Shown: positions 8,730-18,012, numbered from the stretch's first letter. The stretch: 56,627 nucleotides of DNA from UM-FILTER-36-13 sp964394835 (GCA_964394835.1 CAYMZA010000002.1:1-56627), one strand, 5' to 3'. The notes: a model not told the origin generated them from the letters alone. Numbers and translations are program-made.

Positions 8730-9251
8730 TTATTCTTTTTTATCTTTTATTGCACTTAATACTCCCACAAAATTACAAGTAGTACCACTTAATACTCCAA
8801 CCAGACCTGTTAAAGGAGAATTTATAGACCCTACTAACTTTGCTAATAATTCTTCTTTAGAAGGTAATGAAGCTAATTTTTTAATAACTTCAGGTAATAT
8901 ATATTCTCCTTCTAGAATACCACCACCTATTTCTAAACCTTCATTATCTTTAGCAAACTTACTTACTACTTTAACACCCTCTATTTCATCTTCATATGAG
9001 CAAGTAACGCCTAATGAACCTTGTAAATCTTTAATAGAATCTTCTTTAGCCAACTTATCATCAGCTAATTTTAACAATGTTTTTTTAGTAACAAAGTATT
9101 CTGATCCTTTTTCTCTTAACTCTTTTCTTAATTTTTCTACTGTTTTTACATCTAAGCCTGTATCACCACTAAAAACAATAGATTTACTTTTACCTAATTT
9201 ATCTTTAATTGATTTTAAGATATCTTTTTTTTGTTCTTTAGTTTTTGACAT
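8730..9251 (-). CDS. rplJ: Ribosomal protein uL10
   Basis: This protein forms the base of the L7/L12 stalk on 23S rRNA. The N-terminal RNA-binding domain shows SIVFSGDTGLDVKTVEKLRK and FVTKKTLLKLA, and the C-terminal helix binds L12 dimers. The length of 173 aa is normal. It is cotranscribed with rplL and preceded by an L10-type leader with an attenuator hairpin, indicating autogenous control. Confidence 0.96.
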   Translation of the reverse strand: MSKTKEQKKDILKSIKDKLGKSKSIVFSGDTGLDVKTVEKLRKELREKGSEYFVTKKTLLKLADDKLAKEDSIKDLQGSLGVTCSYEDEIEGVKVVSKFAKDNEGLEIGGGILEGEYILPEVIKKLASLPSKEELLAKLVGSINSPLTGLVGVLSGTTCNFVGVLSAIKDKKE

Positions 9252-9262
9252 AATTATATATT

Positions 9263-9288
9263 AAAAAATCTGCGCAGTTTATCGCAGA
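9263..9288 (-). terminator. Attenuator hairpin in the rplJ leader
   Basis: On the minus strand, TCTGCG (complement of 9283-9288) pairs with CGCAGA (complement of 9269-9274) and is followed by six T (9263-9268), ending 11 nt before the rplJ ATG. It is an intrinsic terminator inside the leader, fitting premature termination when L10 occupies the upstream element. Confidence 0.8.
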
Positions 9289-9317
9289 CAAGAATATATT
9301 ATCTCGGTAGGATTTAC

Positions 9318-9337
9318 TTTAGCTAATATTAGCTAAA
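9318..9337. repeat. Copy 1 of the dispersed 20-nt palindrome
   Basis: The exact self-complementary sequence TTTAGCTAATATTAGCTAAA forms the apical part of the L10 leader hairpin. The same 20 nt recur at 18075-18094 and 43203-43222. Confidence 0.9.
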
Positions 9338-9376
9338 ACCCACTGTCTTTGATAAACATTATTTAATTATGTAAAG

Positions 9377-9405
9377 AGTATATACTATTTTAACTATTTT
9401 GTCAA
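9377..9405 (-). promoter_or_regulatory. rplJ-rplL promoter
   Basis: On the minus strand, -35 TTGACA (9400-9405), a 17-nt spacer and -10 TATACT (9377-9382) give a start near 9370. The -35 box abuts the mltG stop codon. Confidence 0.85.
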
Positions 9406-10407
9406 TTAATCTAAATATTTAGCCTTATTTTCCAAGTGCTCTTCATATGTTTTACTGTATATAACAGTAGAATCTTCAGTAGTTAAAAAGTAATAGTATT
9501 CATTAGAAATAGGATAAATAACTGCCTTGATACTACTTAAACCAGGATTAGATATTGGACCAGGTGTTAATCCTCTATATTTATATGTATTATATAGCGA
9601 ATCTATCTTTAAATCTTCATAAGTAGGCTGAGCCATTCCTTTATTTGTTATGAAATTAATAGTAGCATCAGACTGTAATCCAATACCATCTCTTAATCTT
9701 TTTAAGAATATATCAGCTATCATCTTTTTATCTTCATCTTGAGGAACTTCTCTTTCTATTATAGATGCTAGGGTGATAACTTCAAATATAGTTTTATCTT
9801 GTTTATCTATTTCATCTCTTAATTCTTTATCTAATTTATTATCAAAATTATTTAATGATTTTATAATAATATCATCTAAACTAGTTTGACTATCTATATA
9901 ATATGTATCAGGAAAGATATACCCCTCTAAACTAGCATTACTACTAGCATCTTGAAGAAATGCATAATCCTCTTCCCATGATGTTTTACTAGAAGTTAAT
10001 TTAAGAAATTCATCTTTTGAAAAATTAAACTCTTCTAAATATTTAGATAACAAATTCCTATCCCAACCTTCTAACATTGTTAAAGAAGTCTGTGTATTTT
10101 CAGATCCTTGTGTAATAATATTTGTTAAGTTTTTAATAGATACATCTGAAGAAAAATAGTAAGTACCAGCTAATACTTTAGATTCTAACTTATTTATCCA
10201 AAGCCAAGTTTCAAAAACAAACTTATTCTTTATTAAATTAGCTTCATGTAAATTACTACTAATAGCATTAACACCCTCCCCTTTTTCTATTATAAAAATA
10301 GATTTTTCTTCTTGGCTATTACCAGATAATAATACAGAAAAAAACCATATAGCTACTATAATTCCAACAAATATTAATCTTTTAATTAATTTAAACATTT
10401 TTTTCAC
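9406..10407 (-). CDS. mltG: Endolytic murein transglycosylase MltG (YceG-like)
   Basis: MltG is a membrane-anchored lytic transglycosylase that cleaves nascent glycan strands and helps set their length. A membrane segment occupies about residues 9-28. The YceG domain follows, with LEGYIFPDTYY near 160 and the catalytic region ASIIERE, in which Glu218 matches the catalytic glutamate of the family. The length of 333 aa is normal. The start overlaps the upstream nucleotidyltransferase gene by 17 nt. Confidence 0.93.
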   Translation of the reverse strand: MKKMFKLIKRLIFVGIIVAIWFFSVLLSGNSQEEKSIFIIEKGEGVNAISSNLHEANLIKNKFVFETWLWINKLESKVLAGTYYFSSDVSIKNLTNIITQGSENTQTSLTMLEGWDRNLLSKYLEEFNFSKDEFLKLTSSKTSWEEDYAFLQDASSNASLEGYIFPDTYYIDSQTSLDDIIIKSLNNFDNKLDKELRDEIDKQDKTIFEVITLASIIEREVPQDEDKKMIADIFLKRLRDGIGLQSDATINFITNKGMAQPTYEDLKIDSLYNTYKYRGLTPGPISNPGLSSIKAVIYPISNEYYYFLTTEDSTVIYSKTYEEHLENKAKYLD

Positions 10408-10807
10408 TTGCTTCTTTAATTAATATAGAACTAGATCTTATCTTATCACCACCTACATTATCCACCATTTCAATATTATTTTCTCTACATATCTTAGATT
10501 CTGGTATCTCACCCTGGTGTCTATCACCACCATTAGCAAATATATCAGGATTAACCTCTTCTAAAGATTTACAGATACTTCTATCTTTGTCAATTGATAT
10601 AAACACTTCATCTACATATTTAATAGCTTTAACAATTTCTTTTCTATCTTCTAAACTCATAAAAGGTACACTACCCTTTAATTTAACTTGTTCATCATTG
10701 TTTAATATAACAACAAGATAATCACCTAATTCTTTAGCTTCTTTTAATAATCTAACATGACCTACATGCATTGGATTAAAATATCCACTTACAGCTACTT
10801 TTTTCAT
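10391..10807 (-). CDS. Cytidylyltransferase-like nucleotidyltransferase
   Basis: This 138-aa single-domain protein has the nucleotidyl-transfer motif FNPMHVGH (HxGH at about residues 18-21) and a late GGDRHQGEIPE, typical of the RfaE C-terminal/TagD/FAD-synthase superfamily that moves AMP or CMP onto a phosphorylated substrate. The substrate cannot be fixed from sequence; heptose-phosphate, glycerol-phosphate or a cofactor precursor are all possible. It lies between uppP (1-nt overlap) and mltG, suggesting an envelope-related role. Confidence 0.7.
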   Translation of the reverse strand: MKKVAVSGYFNPMHVGHVRLLKEAKELGDYLVVILNNDEQVKLKGSVPFMSLEDRKEIVKAIKYVDEVFISIDKDRSICKSLEEVNPDIFANGGDRHQGEIPESKICRENNIEMVDNVGGDKIRSSSILIKEASEKNV

Positions 10808-11553
10808 TATATAAACTTAATAATTAAACTTAAAATTAATGTATATATAAAGAATAGATAAAAATAATCTTTCTTTATTAAACTCTTTAAAATAACTAAA
10901 GCTAAATATCCAACTAATATAGTTATACCAAAACCTAATAAATAATACCAGGAAAAAATTAAACTTTTAAAAGAAATAATACTTGCTGCTAATATAGCTG
11001 GAATAGCTAAAAGAAAAGAATAAACAAAAGCTTCTTTTTTGTATACTCCCATAATTAAAGCTGTAGCTATAACTACTCCACTACGAGATAACCCAGGAAG
11101 AACAGCAAACCCTTGCACTATTCCAAGTATACTAGCATGCTTCCAATTCAAATGTTTATCTTGTTTAGAAAATTTAACAGTAAAAAGTAACATAGCTGTT
11201 ATTAATAACCAATCAGAAACAGAAGATGTTGTACGAAAACTATTTATATTTAAATAGAATATATAACCTATAATACCTGTAAATATAGTACTTAATAGTA
11301 TGTAGGGTATCCAATTCTTTATATTATCATCCTTTTTATTAAAAAAAGATTTAATTACTTTTATAATATCATCTCTAAAAAATATAATAATAACTAAAAG
11401 ACTAGCTAAATGTAAAAAAATATCAAATCCTAAAGAAGCTTCTTTAATCTTTAACCAATTTTCTACTAATACTAAATGCCCAGAACTAGATACAGGTAAC
11501 CATTCTGTAATTCCTTGTATAATACTTAAATATGTTATTTCTAATATACTCAT
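10807..11553 (-). CDS. uppP: Undecaprenyl-diphosphate phosphatase UppP/BacA
   Basis: UppP is a polytopic membrane enzyme that dephosphorylates undecaprenyl diphosphate to recycle the lipid carrier of peptidoglycan synthesis. The catalytic motifs QGITEWLPVSSSGH (residues 13-26) and PGLSRSG (153-159) are intact. The length of 248 aa and the many hydrophobic helices fit the family. It heads a small envelope operon with the nucleotidyltransferase and mltG. Confidence 0.95.
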   Translation of the reverse strand: MSILEITYLSIIQGITEWLPVSSSGHLVLVENWLKIKEASLGFDIFLHLASLLVIIIFFRDDIIKVIKSFFNKKDDNIKNWIPYILLSTIFTGIIGYIFYLNINSFRTTSSVSDWLLITAMLLFTVKFSKQDKHLNWKHASILGIVQGFAVLPGLSRSGVVIATALIMGVYKKEAFVYSFLLAIPAILAASIISFKSLIFSWYYLLGFGITILVGYLALVILKSLIKKDYFYLFFIYTLILSLIIKFI

Positions 11554-11571
11554 TGAGTTTTACTTATTTTT

Positions 11572-11580
11572 TGCTATAAT
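11572..11580 (+). promoter_or_regulatory. Extended -10 promoter of the gene at 11608
   Basis: TGCTATAAT is a TGn-extended -10 box 27 nt upstream of the ATG, giving a leader of about 20 nt. No good -35 box is seen. Confidence 0.6.
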
Positions 11581-11607
11581 GTAATTATATACTATTAAAA
11601 TAAAATT

Positions 11608-12036
11608 ATGCAATATCAATTATTTCTAATCCCTATAATAGTGATGATAATAAACCAAATTATTAAAGTTATTGTTGAAATGTTTAAAGGTGAGTTTAGT
11701 TGGCCCTCATTATTAAGTTACGGTGGTATGCCATCTAGTCATGCAGCTATAGTTACATCTTTAACTATTGTTATGGGATATTATAATGAAATAAAATCTC
11801 CTGAATTTGCTATTACTATAATATTAGCCATATTAATTATTAGAGATGCTTCTGGTATAAGATTACAATTGGGTAATCATGGAAAAATACTTAACAAACT
11901 TATAAAAGAATTACCTGATAAAAAAGAATACAAATTTCCAGTTTTAAATGAAAGATTTGGTCATAAGAATATAGAAGTTGCTATTGGTATTATTATTAGT
12001 ATTATATTAACCAGTATAGCTATTAATATCTGGTAA
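11608..12036 (+). CDS. Divergent PAP2 (DUF212/YuiD-like) membrane protein
   Basis: This 142-aa membrane protein carries SYGGMPSSHAA at about residues 37-47, which matches the PSGHS-type motif of PAP2 lipid phosphatases as seen in the DUF212 family, followed by RDASGIRLQLGNHG. It has about four hydrophobic segments. The substrate is unknown; a prenyl- or phospholipid phosphate is a reasonable guess given the uppP gene next to it on the other strand. Its stop abuts the stop of the convergent gpmI gene. Confidence 0.8.
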   Translation: MQYQLFLIPIIVMIINQIIKVIVEMFKGEFSWPSLLSYGGMPSSHAAIVTSLTIVMGYYNEIKSPEFAITIILAILIIRDASGIRLQLGNHGKILNKLIKELPDKKEYKFPVLNERFGHKNIEVAIGIIISIILTSIAINIW

Positions 12037-13614
12037 TTAAATTAAAGAACTACTTGTCATTTCAGGTGGTTTTTTTAACCCCATTATTTTTAATATAGTT
12101 GGAGTAACGTCTGATAATACTCCAACAGGTGTAATACTACTTAAATCTTTACCAGACACTCCTGTTAAAACACTTTTACCTGTAAACTGCTGCCCTATTA
12201 TAAATAAAGGAACGGGATTATTAGTATGTTCTTTATCTATTATACCAGTTTGTAAATCATACAGTTTTTCAGCATTACCATGATCAGCAGTAATTAAAAC
12301 AACTCCATCATAAGACAATGTTGTATCAACTAATTCTCCTACTAATTGATCTAATATTTCTATAGCTTCAATAGTAGCTTTTATATTACCCGTATGACCA
12401 ACCATATCTGGATTAGCGTAGTTTATAACTATAAAATCATATAAACCCTCTTTAATAAATTGCATTGTCTTAGAAGTGATTTCACGAGCTGACATAGCTG
12501 GTTTTTGATCAAAAGAAGGAATACTAGGAGATGGTACTAATATTCTATCTTCTCCCTCAAAAATAGTTTCCTTACCTCCATTAAAAAAATAAGTAACATG
12601 TGCATACTTATTAGTTTCAGCAATATGTAATTGTTTTAAACCTGCATCAGATATTACCTTAGCTAAAGGTACATCTATTGACAATGGTTTAAATGCTACT
12701 ATAGCTGGTAAATCTTTTTCATACTCTGTCATAATAACCATTAGTAGGTTTTTATAGTAACTCTGTTCAAACTTTTCAAAACCAGGAACTATTAATGACT
12801 TAGTTAATTGTCTAGCTCTATCTGATCTAAAATTAAAGAAAATGACAGCATCATTGTCTTGTATAGTGCCTTTAGGATTATCATTTTCATCTGTTATAAC
12901 AATAGGCATAAATTGTTCATCATACACTGAATTATCATATGAATTTTGTATAGCTTGTAAAGGATTAGAAGATTTTTCTTTAGATTGACCATTAACTATA
13001 GCATTATATGCTAAAGAGGTTCTATCCCAATTATGATCTCTATCCATAGCATAGAAACGACCTGCTAAACTAGCTATACTACCTATACCAATTTCCTTTA
13101 TTTTGTCTTGTAATTTATTAATATATTCTAAAGCTCCATTATATATTGTATCTCTACCATCTAAAAAAGCATGAATATATACTTTTTCTATATTTTCTTT
13201 TTTAGCTAATTCTAAAATAGCATACAAATGTTCATTATAACTATGAATACCACCATCACTAACTAAACCCATAATATGTAAAGCACTATTTTTTTCTTTT
13301 GCATGATCACATGCTTTTAATAATCCTTCATTCTTAAAAAAATCTTTACTAATAATATCTTTAGTAATTCTAGGTAAGTATTGATATGGTATTAATCCAG
13401 ATCCTAAAGAAAGGTGTCCTACTTGAGAATTACCCATTTCTCCCCAAGGTAAACCAACTGCTTCACCACTAGCTGATAATGGCATAATTGGATAATTAGA
13501 AGCATACTTATCAAAATTAGGTGTTTTAGCTAAAGAAATAGCATTAGCTCTAGAAGAAGGAGCAATACCAAACCCATCTAATATTATTAATACAACTGGT
13601 TTAGGTCTATTCAT
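12037..13614 (-). CDS. gpmI: 2,3-bisphosphoglycerate-independent phosphoglycerate mutase, copy A
   Basis: This enzyme interconverts 3- and 2-phosphoglycerate in glycolysis and is Mn-dependent. The metal and catalytic motifs are present: LDGFG near residue 12, the phosphoserine motif GNSQVGH (Ser63), DGRD, RSDRARQL, HVTYFFNGG, MVGHTGN and ITADHGN. The usual Glu after the catalytic Ser (GNSE) is Gln here. The length of 525 aa is normal. It follows another, clearly different gpmI gene with no gap, so the two are tandem paralogues at the end of the glycolysis operon. Confidence 0.93.
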   Translation of the reverse strand: MNRPKPVVLIILDGFGIAPSSRANAISLAKTPNFDKYASNYPIMPLSASGEAVGLPWGEMGNSQVGHLSLGSGLIPYQYLPRITKDIISKDFFKNEGLLKACDHAKEKNSALHIMGLVSDGGIHSYNEHLYAILELAKKENIEKVYIHAFLDGRDTIYNGALEYINKLQDKIKEIGIGSIASLAGRFYAMDRDHNWDRTSLAYNAIVNGQSKEKSSNPLQAIQNSYDNSVYDEQFMPIVITDENDNPKGTIQDNDAVIFFNFRSDRARQLTKSLIVPGFEKFEQSYYKNLLMVIMTEYEKDLPAIVAFKPLSIDVPLAKVISDAGLKQLHIAETNKYAHVTYFFNGGKETIFEGEDRILVPSPSIPSFDQKPAMSAREITSKTMQFIKEGLYDFIVINYANPDMVGHTGNIKATIEAIEILDQLVGELVDTTLSYDGVVLITADHGNAEKLYDLQTGIIDKEHTNNPVPLFIIGQQFTGKSVLTGVSGKDLSSITPVGVLSDVTPTILKIMGLKKPPEMTSSSLI

Positions 13615-15174
13615 TTATTTTTTAATTAAAGATTTTCCTGTCATTGATTTAGGCTTTTTTATATTTAAAATATCTAATATAGTTGGTGCTATATCAGCTA
13701 ATTTACCTATTTTCTCTAATTTATATTTATGCTTGTTGATTATAACAAAAGGAACTAAATTAGTAGAGTGTTTGGTTATAATTTCATTTGTTTCATTATC
13801 TATCATTTCTTCAACATTACCGTGGTCAGATGTTATTATAACAGTACCATTTTTCTTAAATACTGCTGATACAATTTTACCAACTTCTTTATCTACAATC
13901 TCAATAGCTTTAATAGCTGCTTCAATATTACCAGTATGACCAATCATATCCGGACTAGCATAGTTTAGGGTTATAAAATCAAATTTTTTATCTTTTATAG
14001 CTTTAACTACATTGCTAGTAACAAGTTTAACACTCATGCCTGGTTTTTGATCATATGTACTAATATCTTTAGAAGGAACAGATATTCTTTTTTCTTTTAC
14101 AACTGGATTATCATAGCCTCCATTGAAAAAATAAGTTACATGAGCATACTTTTCTGTTTCTGCAATATATAATTGCCTATACTCATTTAAAGCTGTTGTT
14201 AATGAGTTTGGTATGTCTATAGCTGGATAAGCTGTTAAAATATGATCTAATCCTGCACCAAAGTCTGTTAAAGCAGTAAAGAATAAATTTTTAACTTTTT
14301 TATTTCTTTTAAAAGAATTTTCATTCTCTTTTTCAAAGTTTTGCTGTGCAAATGTTTTACTCAGTTGTCTGGCTCTATCTGATCTTAAATTAAAAAATAC
14401 TATAGCATCATTATCATTTATTGGACCAATAGGTTTTTTATCTTTACCAACTATAACTGAAGGTAATATAAACTCATCACTCTCTCCCCTGTTATATGCT
14501 TGATTAACAGCTTCAATGCTATTAGGAACTGATACACCACTACCTTCTGTAATAGACTCATATGCTAATTTAGTTATTTTCCAATCTCTCTTCCTATCCA
14601 TAGCATAGAAACGACCTATAATAGTAGCTATTTTAACTCTTTTACTATTAAATACATCTTTATATTTATCTAAAATTTTTAAAGCAGAAAATATATGACT
14701 ATCACGACCATCTGTAAATAAATGAAGATAAATATTTTGTTTAGTATGTTCAGTAAAAAAATCAATCAAAGCTAATATATGATCATTATCTGAATGAGGG
14801 CTTTGATCTTCTGATAATAATCCCATTAAATGAATGTCTGATTTATTATCATTAACATGTTGAGCTGTTTGTAAAAAAGCAGGATTCTTAAAAAAAGTAC
14901 CATTCTTAATACTCTTATTTATTATAATAGAATCTTGAGGTATTATTCTACCTGCTCCAATATTCATATGACCAGCCTCTGAATTACCCGGTTGTCCGTC
15001 TGGTAAACCAACATAGTGTCCTGAAGCATGTAAGTGAGCATGAGAATACTCTTTGCATAATTTATCTATATTAGGTGTCTTAGCCAAAGCTATAGCATTG
15101 CCCCTTATTTCTTTACTAACACCCCAACCATCTAAAATAATTAAAACTAATGGTAAAATATTATTATTCTTCAT
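13615..15174 (-). CDS. gpmI: 2,3-bisphosphoglycerate-independent phosphoglycerate mutase, copy B
   Basis: This second iPGM (519 aa) has a fully canonical set of motifs: LDGWG, GNSEAGHMNIGAG with Ser65, DGRDSH, RSDRARQL, HVTYFFNGG, MIGHTGN and ITSDHGN. Compared with copy A it has a lysine-rich insert near NSFKRNKK and only moderate similarity outside the motifs, so the duplication is old or one copy was acquired. It starts 1 nt downstream of the eno stop and directly precedes copy A. Confidence 0.94.
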   Translation of the reverse strand: MKNNNILPLVLIILDGWGVSKEIRGNAIALAKTPNIDKLCKEYSHAHLHASGHYVGLPDGQPGNSEAGHMNIGAGRIIPQDSIIINKSIKNGTFFKNPAFLQTAQHVNDNKSDIHLMGLLSEDQSPHSDNDHILALIDFFTEHTKQNIYLHLFTDGRDSHIFSALKILDKYKDVFNSKRVKIATIIGRFYAMDRKRDWKITKLAYESITEGSGVSVPNSIEAVNQAYNRGESDEFILPSVIVGKDKKPIGPINDNDAIVFFNLRSDRARQLSKTFAQQNFEKENENSFKRNKKVKNLFFTALTDFGAGLDHILTAYPAIDIPNSLTTALNEYRQLYIAETEKYAHVTYFFNGGYDNPVVKEKRISVPSKDISTYDQKPGMSVKLVTSNVVKAIKDKKFDFITLNYASPDMIGHTGNIEAAIKAIEIVDKEVGKIVSAVFKKNGTVIITSDHGNVEEMIDNETNEIITKHSTNLVPFVIINKHKYKLEKIGKLADIAPTILDILNIKKPKSMTGKSLIKK

Positions 15175-15175
15175 A

Positions 15176-16447
15176 TTAATTTAATCCTTTTTCAATACTT
15201 AATAATCTATTATACTTAACTGTTCTTTCACTCCTCGATGTAGAACCTGTTTTAATATACTGAGCATTTACTGCTACAGCTAAATCAGCAATAGTAGTAT
15301 CTGATGTTTCTCCACTACGATGAGATATAATTATATCATAATTATTATCTTGAGCTAAACGAATAGCATTAAATGTTTCCGTTAAAGTACCTATTTGATT
15401 AGGCTTTATCAAAATAGTGTTAGCTACACCTAAATCAATGCCCTTTTGTAATCTTTGTATATTAGTAACAAATAAATCATCACCAATAATCTTAATATTA
15501 TTATCTTTAATATATTCATCTTTACTAAAGTCTTCCCAAGCTTTCCAATCTTCTTGATCAAGGGGGTCTTCTAAATATTGTAAAGGATATGTATGAATTA
15601 ATTCTAGATAGTAGTCTATTAACTCTTGTGAAGAAAAAGATTTATTTTCTAAACTAAAAAGATAATTATCATCCTCTATATTATATAGCTCAGAAGCACC
15701 CGCATCAATACCAAAAACTATATCTTCACCTAACTTATATCCACAACTTTCTACTGATTGAGCAATTAAATCAAAAGCCTGACCATGTGATTTAAGATTA
15801 GGAGCATAACCACCTTCGTTACCTAAATCAGTATCTAAACCAATACCATGTAATAGTTCACCTAACTTATGAAAGATTTCACTAACTTGTCTTAATCTTT
15901 CTTTAAATGTTTTAACTTTAATTGGTATAATCCAAAACTCTTGAATATTAATATTAGTACTAGCATGTACTCCTCCATTTATAACATTAACTAAAGGAAT
16001 GGGTAAATTAAAGTTTTTAAGCTTAGGATTATACAAATTACGCAAATATTCATACAAGGGAATATTTAAAGCTTTACTAGCTGTATGAGCTAAAGCCAAA
16101 GATACACCTAATATAGCATTAGCGCCTAACTTGCTCTTATTCTTAGTATTATCTAAATCAATCATTAATTTATCTATTTTTTCTTGATCTGTAACTTGTA
16201 ATCCATTTAATTCTTTATTTAAAATACTATTTACATTTTCTACAGCCCTTAAGACACCCTTGCCCTTATACCTAAGTAAATCATTATCTCTTAATTCAAA
16301 AGCTTCAAAACGACCCGTAGAAGCTCCAGAAGGAACAGATGCACTACCTATAATACCATTAGAAAGTATTATATCAACCTTAAGAGTGGGATTACCCCTA
16401 GAATCCAATATCTCTAATGCTTTTATTTCTTTTATCTTATTAGGCAT
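15176..16447 (-). CDS. eno: Enolase
   Basis: Enolase dehydrates 2-phosphoglycerate to phosphoenolpyruvate and is Mg-dependent. Visible signatures are SGASTGRFEA, the metal ligands in FGIDAG, LEDPLDQEDW and GDDLFVTN, the lysine of IKPNQIGTL and the SHRSGETSD loop. The length of 423 aa is normal. It starts 1 nt after pgk and ends 1 nt before gpmI copy B. Confidence 0.97.
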   Translation of the reverse strand: MPNKIKEIKALEILDSRGNPTLKVDIILSNGIIGSASVPSGASTGRFEAFELRDNDLLRYKGKGVLRAVENVNSILNKELNGLQVTDQEKIDKLMIDLDNTKNKSKLGANAILGVSLALAHTASKALNIPLYEYLRNLYNPKLKNFNLPIPLVNVINGGVHASTNINIQEFWIIPIKVKTFKERLRQVSEIFHKLGELLHGIGLDTDLGNEGGYAPNLKSHGQAFDLIAQSVESCGYKLGEDIVFGIDAGASELYNIEDDNYLFSLENKSFSSQELIDYYLELIHTYPLQYLEDPLDQEDWKAWEDFSKDEYIKDNNIKIIGDDLFVTNIQRLQKGIDLGVANTILIKPNQIGTLTETFNAIRLAQDNNYDIIISHRSGETSDTTIADLAVAVNAQYIKTGSTSRSERTVKYNRLLSIEKGLN

Positions 16448-16448
16448 A

Positions 16449-17603
16449 TTACTTTTTTAACTTTTCTAAAGCTAACATCTTAGATTCTTGAAGAAAATAT
16501 AGCATAGCTCCTCCCCCTGTAGATATAAAGTATAGTTTATTATCTAAATTAATACTTTTAACTAATGCTACTGTTTCTCCACCACCTATTATAATCTTAG
16601 CTTTAGTTTTACTTAAAGCTTTTATTAATTTAACAGAACCTTTACTAAAAAAACTATTTTCAAAATACCCCAAAGGCCCATTCCATACTATTGTTTTAGA
16701 TTTACTTAAAATATTAATATATTCTTTAATTGTTTTACTTCCAAGATCTAAAATCAAAGAATTATTAGATATATTATCTATATCAACATTATTGCCTTTC
16801 TTACTTTTCAAACTTTTAACAATAACTACATCTGTAGGTAAATGTATTTTTTTACTTTTTATTTTATTAACCAAGGAAATACTTTTCTTATCATACAAAG
16901 ATTTACCAATACTATATTTCCTAGCTTTTAAAAATGTATTAGCTAATACACCTCCTAAAAGAATATCATTAGAAATATTATTGAATTTTTTAATCAAAGG
17001 AAGTTTAGTCTTAGTTTTAGCTCCACCTAGTATAACAGAAAGTCCTTTTTTAGTTTTTAATACATTACTTAACACCTTTACTTCTTCTAAGAGTAATAGC
17101 CCTGCATAGCTTGGTAAGTGCTCCGTTATACCTAAAACAGAAGAATGATTACGATGACATACGGCAAAAGCATCATTAATATATATATCACCTAGTTTAC
17201 TTAAAGACTTAGCTAATCTTTTACAATTTTTTTCTTCCCTATCATAGAAACGAATATTCTCTAACATAGATATATTACCATTAGCTAATCTTAAACTATC
17301 TTGATAATATCCTTTAAAATCATCAGACCAAAATTCAACACCTTGATTCAAAAGTTTAGATAAATACTGTGATATTGGTAATAGTGATAACTTATTATCC
17401 CTACCCTTAGGTCTGCCTAAGTGAGATATTATAATCACCTTAGCTTTTTTCTTTACTAAATACTGTATTGTAGGTAATGATCTTTCTATTCTCCAAGCTT
17501 CTTTTTTATTAATCTTACCGTCTAAAGGAATGTTTAAATCTAATCGCAATAGTACTCTTTTGCCTCTTAAAGATTTAATTGCTCTTAAGCTTTTTAATTT
17601 CAT
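16449..17603 (-). CDS. pgk: Phosphoglycerate kinase
   Basis: This kinase transfers phosphate from 1,3-bisphosphoglycerate to ADP. The N-terminal substrate motif RLDLNIPL replaces the common RVDFNVP but keeps the key Asp/Asn; SHLGRPKG, the FAVCHRNHSS loop and the C-terminal GGGETVALV nucleotide site are present. At 384 aa it is slightly shorter than typical (about 390-415) and rich in lysine. It is the first enzyme gene of the glycolysis operon. Confidence 0.95.
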   Translation of the reverse strand: MKLKSLRAIKSLRGKRVLLRLDLNIPLDGKINKKEAWRIERSLPTIQYLVKKKAKVIIISHLGRPKGRDNKLSLLPISQYLSKLLNQGVEFWSDDFKGYYQDSLRLANGNISMLENIRFYDREEKNCKRLAKSLSKLGDIYINDAFAVCHRNHSSVLGITEHLPSYAGLLLLEEVKVLSNVLKTKKGLSVILGGAKTKTKLPLIKKFNNISNDILLGGVLANTFLKARKYSIGKSLYDKKSISLVNKIKSKKIHLPTDVVIVKSLKSKKGNNVDIDNISNNSLILDLGSKTIKEYINILSKSKTIVWNGPLGYFENSFFSKGSVKLIKALSKTKAKIIIGGGETVALVKSINLDNKLYFISTGGGAMLYFLQESKMLALEKLKK

Positions 17604-17606
17604 ATT

Positions 17607-17984
17607 TTATTTCTTTTTTGGTGTTGGTATAAATACTGATTTAACATTAGATAACTCTACTAAAGGACATAAACTATCTTTAGGAATATCAGATTTAACA
17701 TAATCAAATAGCCAAGTACCATTATTTAAATTAATACCTAAATTATCTAAAGTTAATTTAATATTATCTTCTAATGGAAGCTTTTTAAAGCTAATAAAAG
17801 CAGATATTGTTTCTATATCTCTATCTAGTTCTAAGATTGAGGAAGATATTTTATTAACCTCACACTCTAATGTTGTACTTAAAGTTTGAGTAAAACTAGC
17901 ACCCTTTTTATTCATTAAGAATATAATACCAATTATTACACAAAAAATGATAATAAAAAAGAGAAAGAAATGTAATATTTTCAT
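17607..17984 (-). CDS. Small single-pass membrane protein, unknown
   Basis: This is a 125-aa protein I do not recognise. A hydrophobic segment at about residues 4-24 would anchor it with the remainder outside the cytoplasm. The outer part has a predicted helix (about 35-70) and a proline/lysine tail ending PTPKKK. It is the first gene after the operon promoter at 18004 and lies 3 nt before pgk, so it is probably cotranscribed with the glycolytic genes. Confidence 0.6.
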   Translation of the reverse strand: MKILHFFLFFIIIFCVIIGIIFLMNKKGASFTQTLSTTLECEVNKISSSILELDRDIETISAFISFKKLPLEDNIKLTLDNLGINLNNGTWLFDYVKSDIPKDSLCPLVELSNVKSVFIPTPKKK

Positions 17985-18003
17985 ATATTTATATTATATA
18001 ACC

Positions 18004-18012
18004 ATTATACCA
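18004..18012 (-). promoter_or_regulatory. Extended -10 promoter of the pgk-eno-gpmI operon
   Basis: On the minus strand TGGTATAAT is a TGn-extended -10 (TATAAT at 18004-18009). The transcript would start near 17997 and the first ATG is at 17984. A TTTATT 17 nt upstream is a weak -35. Confidence 0.7.

Larger units (their letters stand above)
9252..9370 (-). promoter_or_regulatory. L10 (rplJ) autoregulatory leader
   Basis: The minus-strand transcript contains AAAGACAGUGGGU, then a long stem, then AAAUCCUACCGAG. This is the conserved kink-turn/closing-stem pair of the ribosomal L10 leader to which L10-L12 binds (established for rplJ leaders). The closing pair GUGGG/CCUAC is visible. The apical stem is the perfect palindrome at 9318-9337. 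A terminator-like hairpin follows just before the ATG. Confidence 0.85.

Noticed and set aside
8260..9264. Long open frame opposite rplL-rplJ
   Set aside because: It is the antisense shadow of two clear ribosomal protein genes with Ser/Thr-rich nonsense content.
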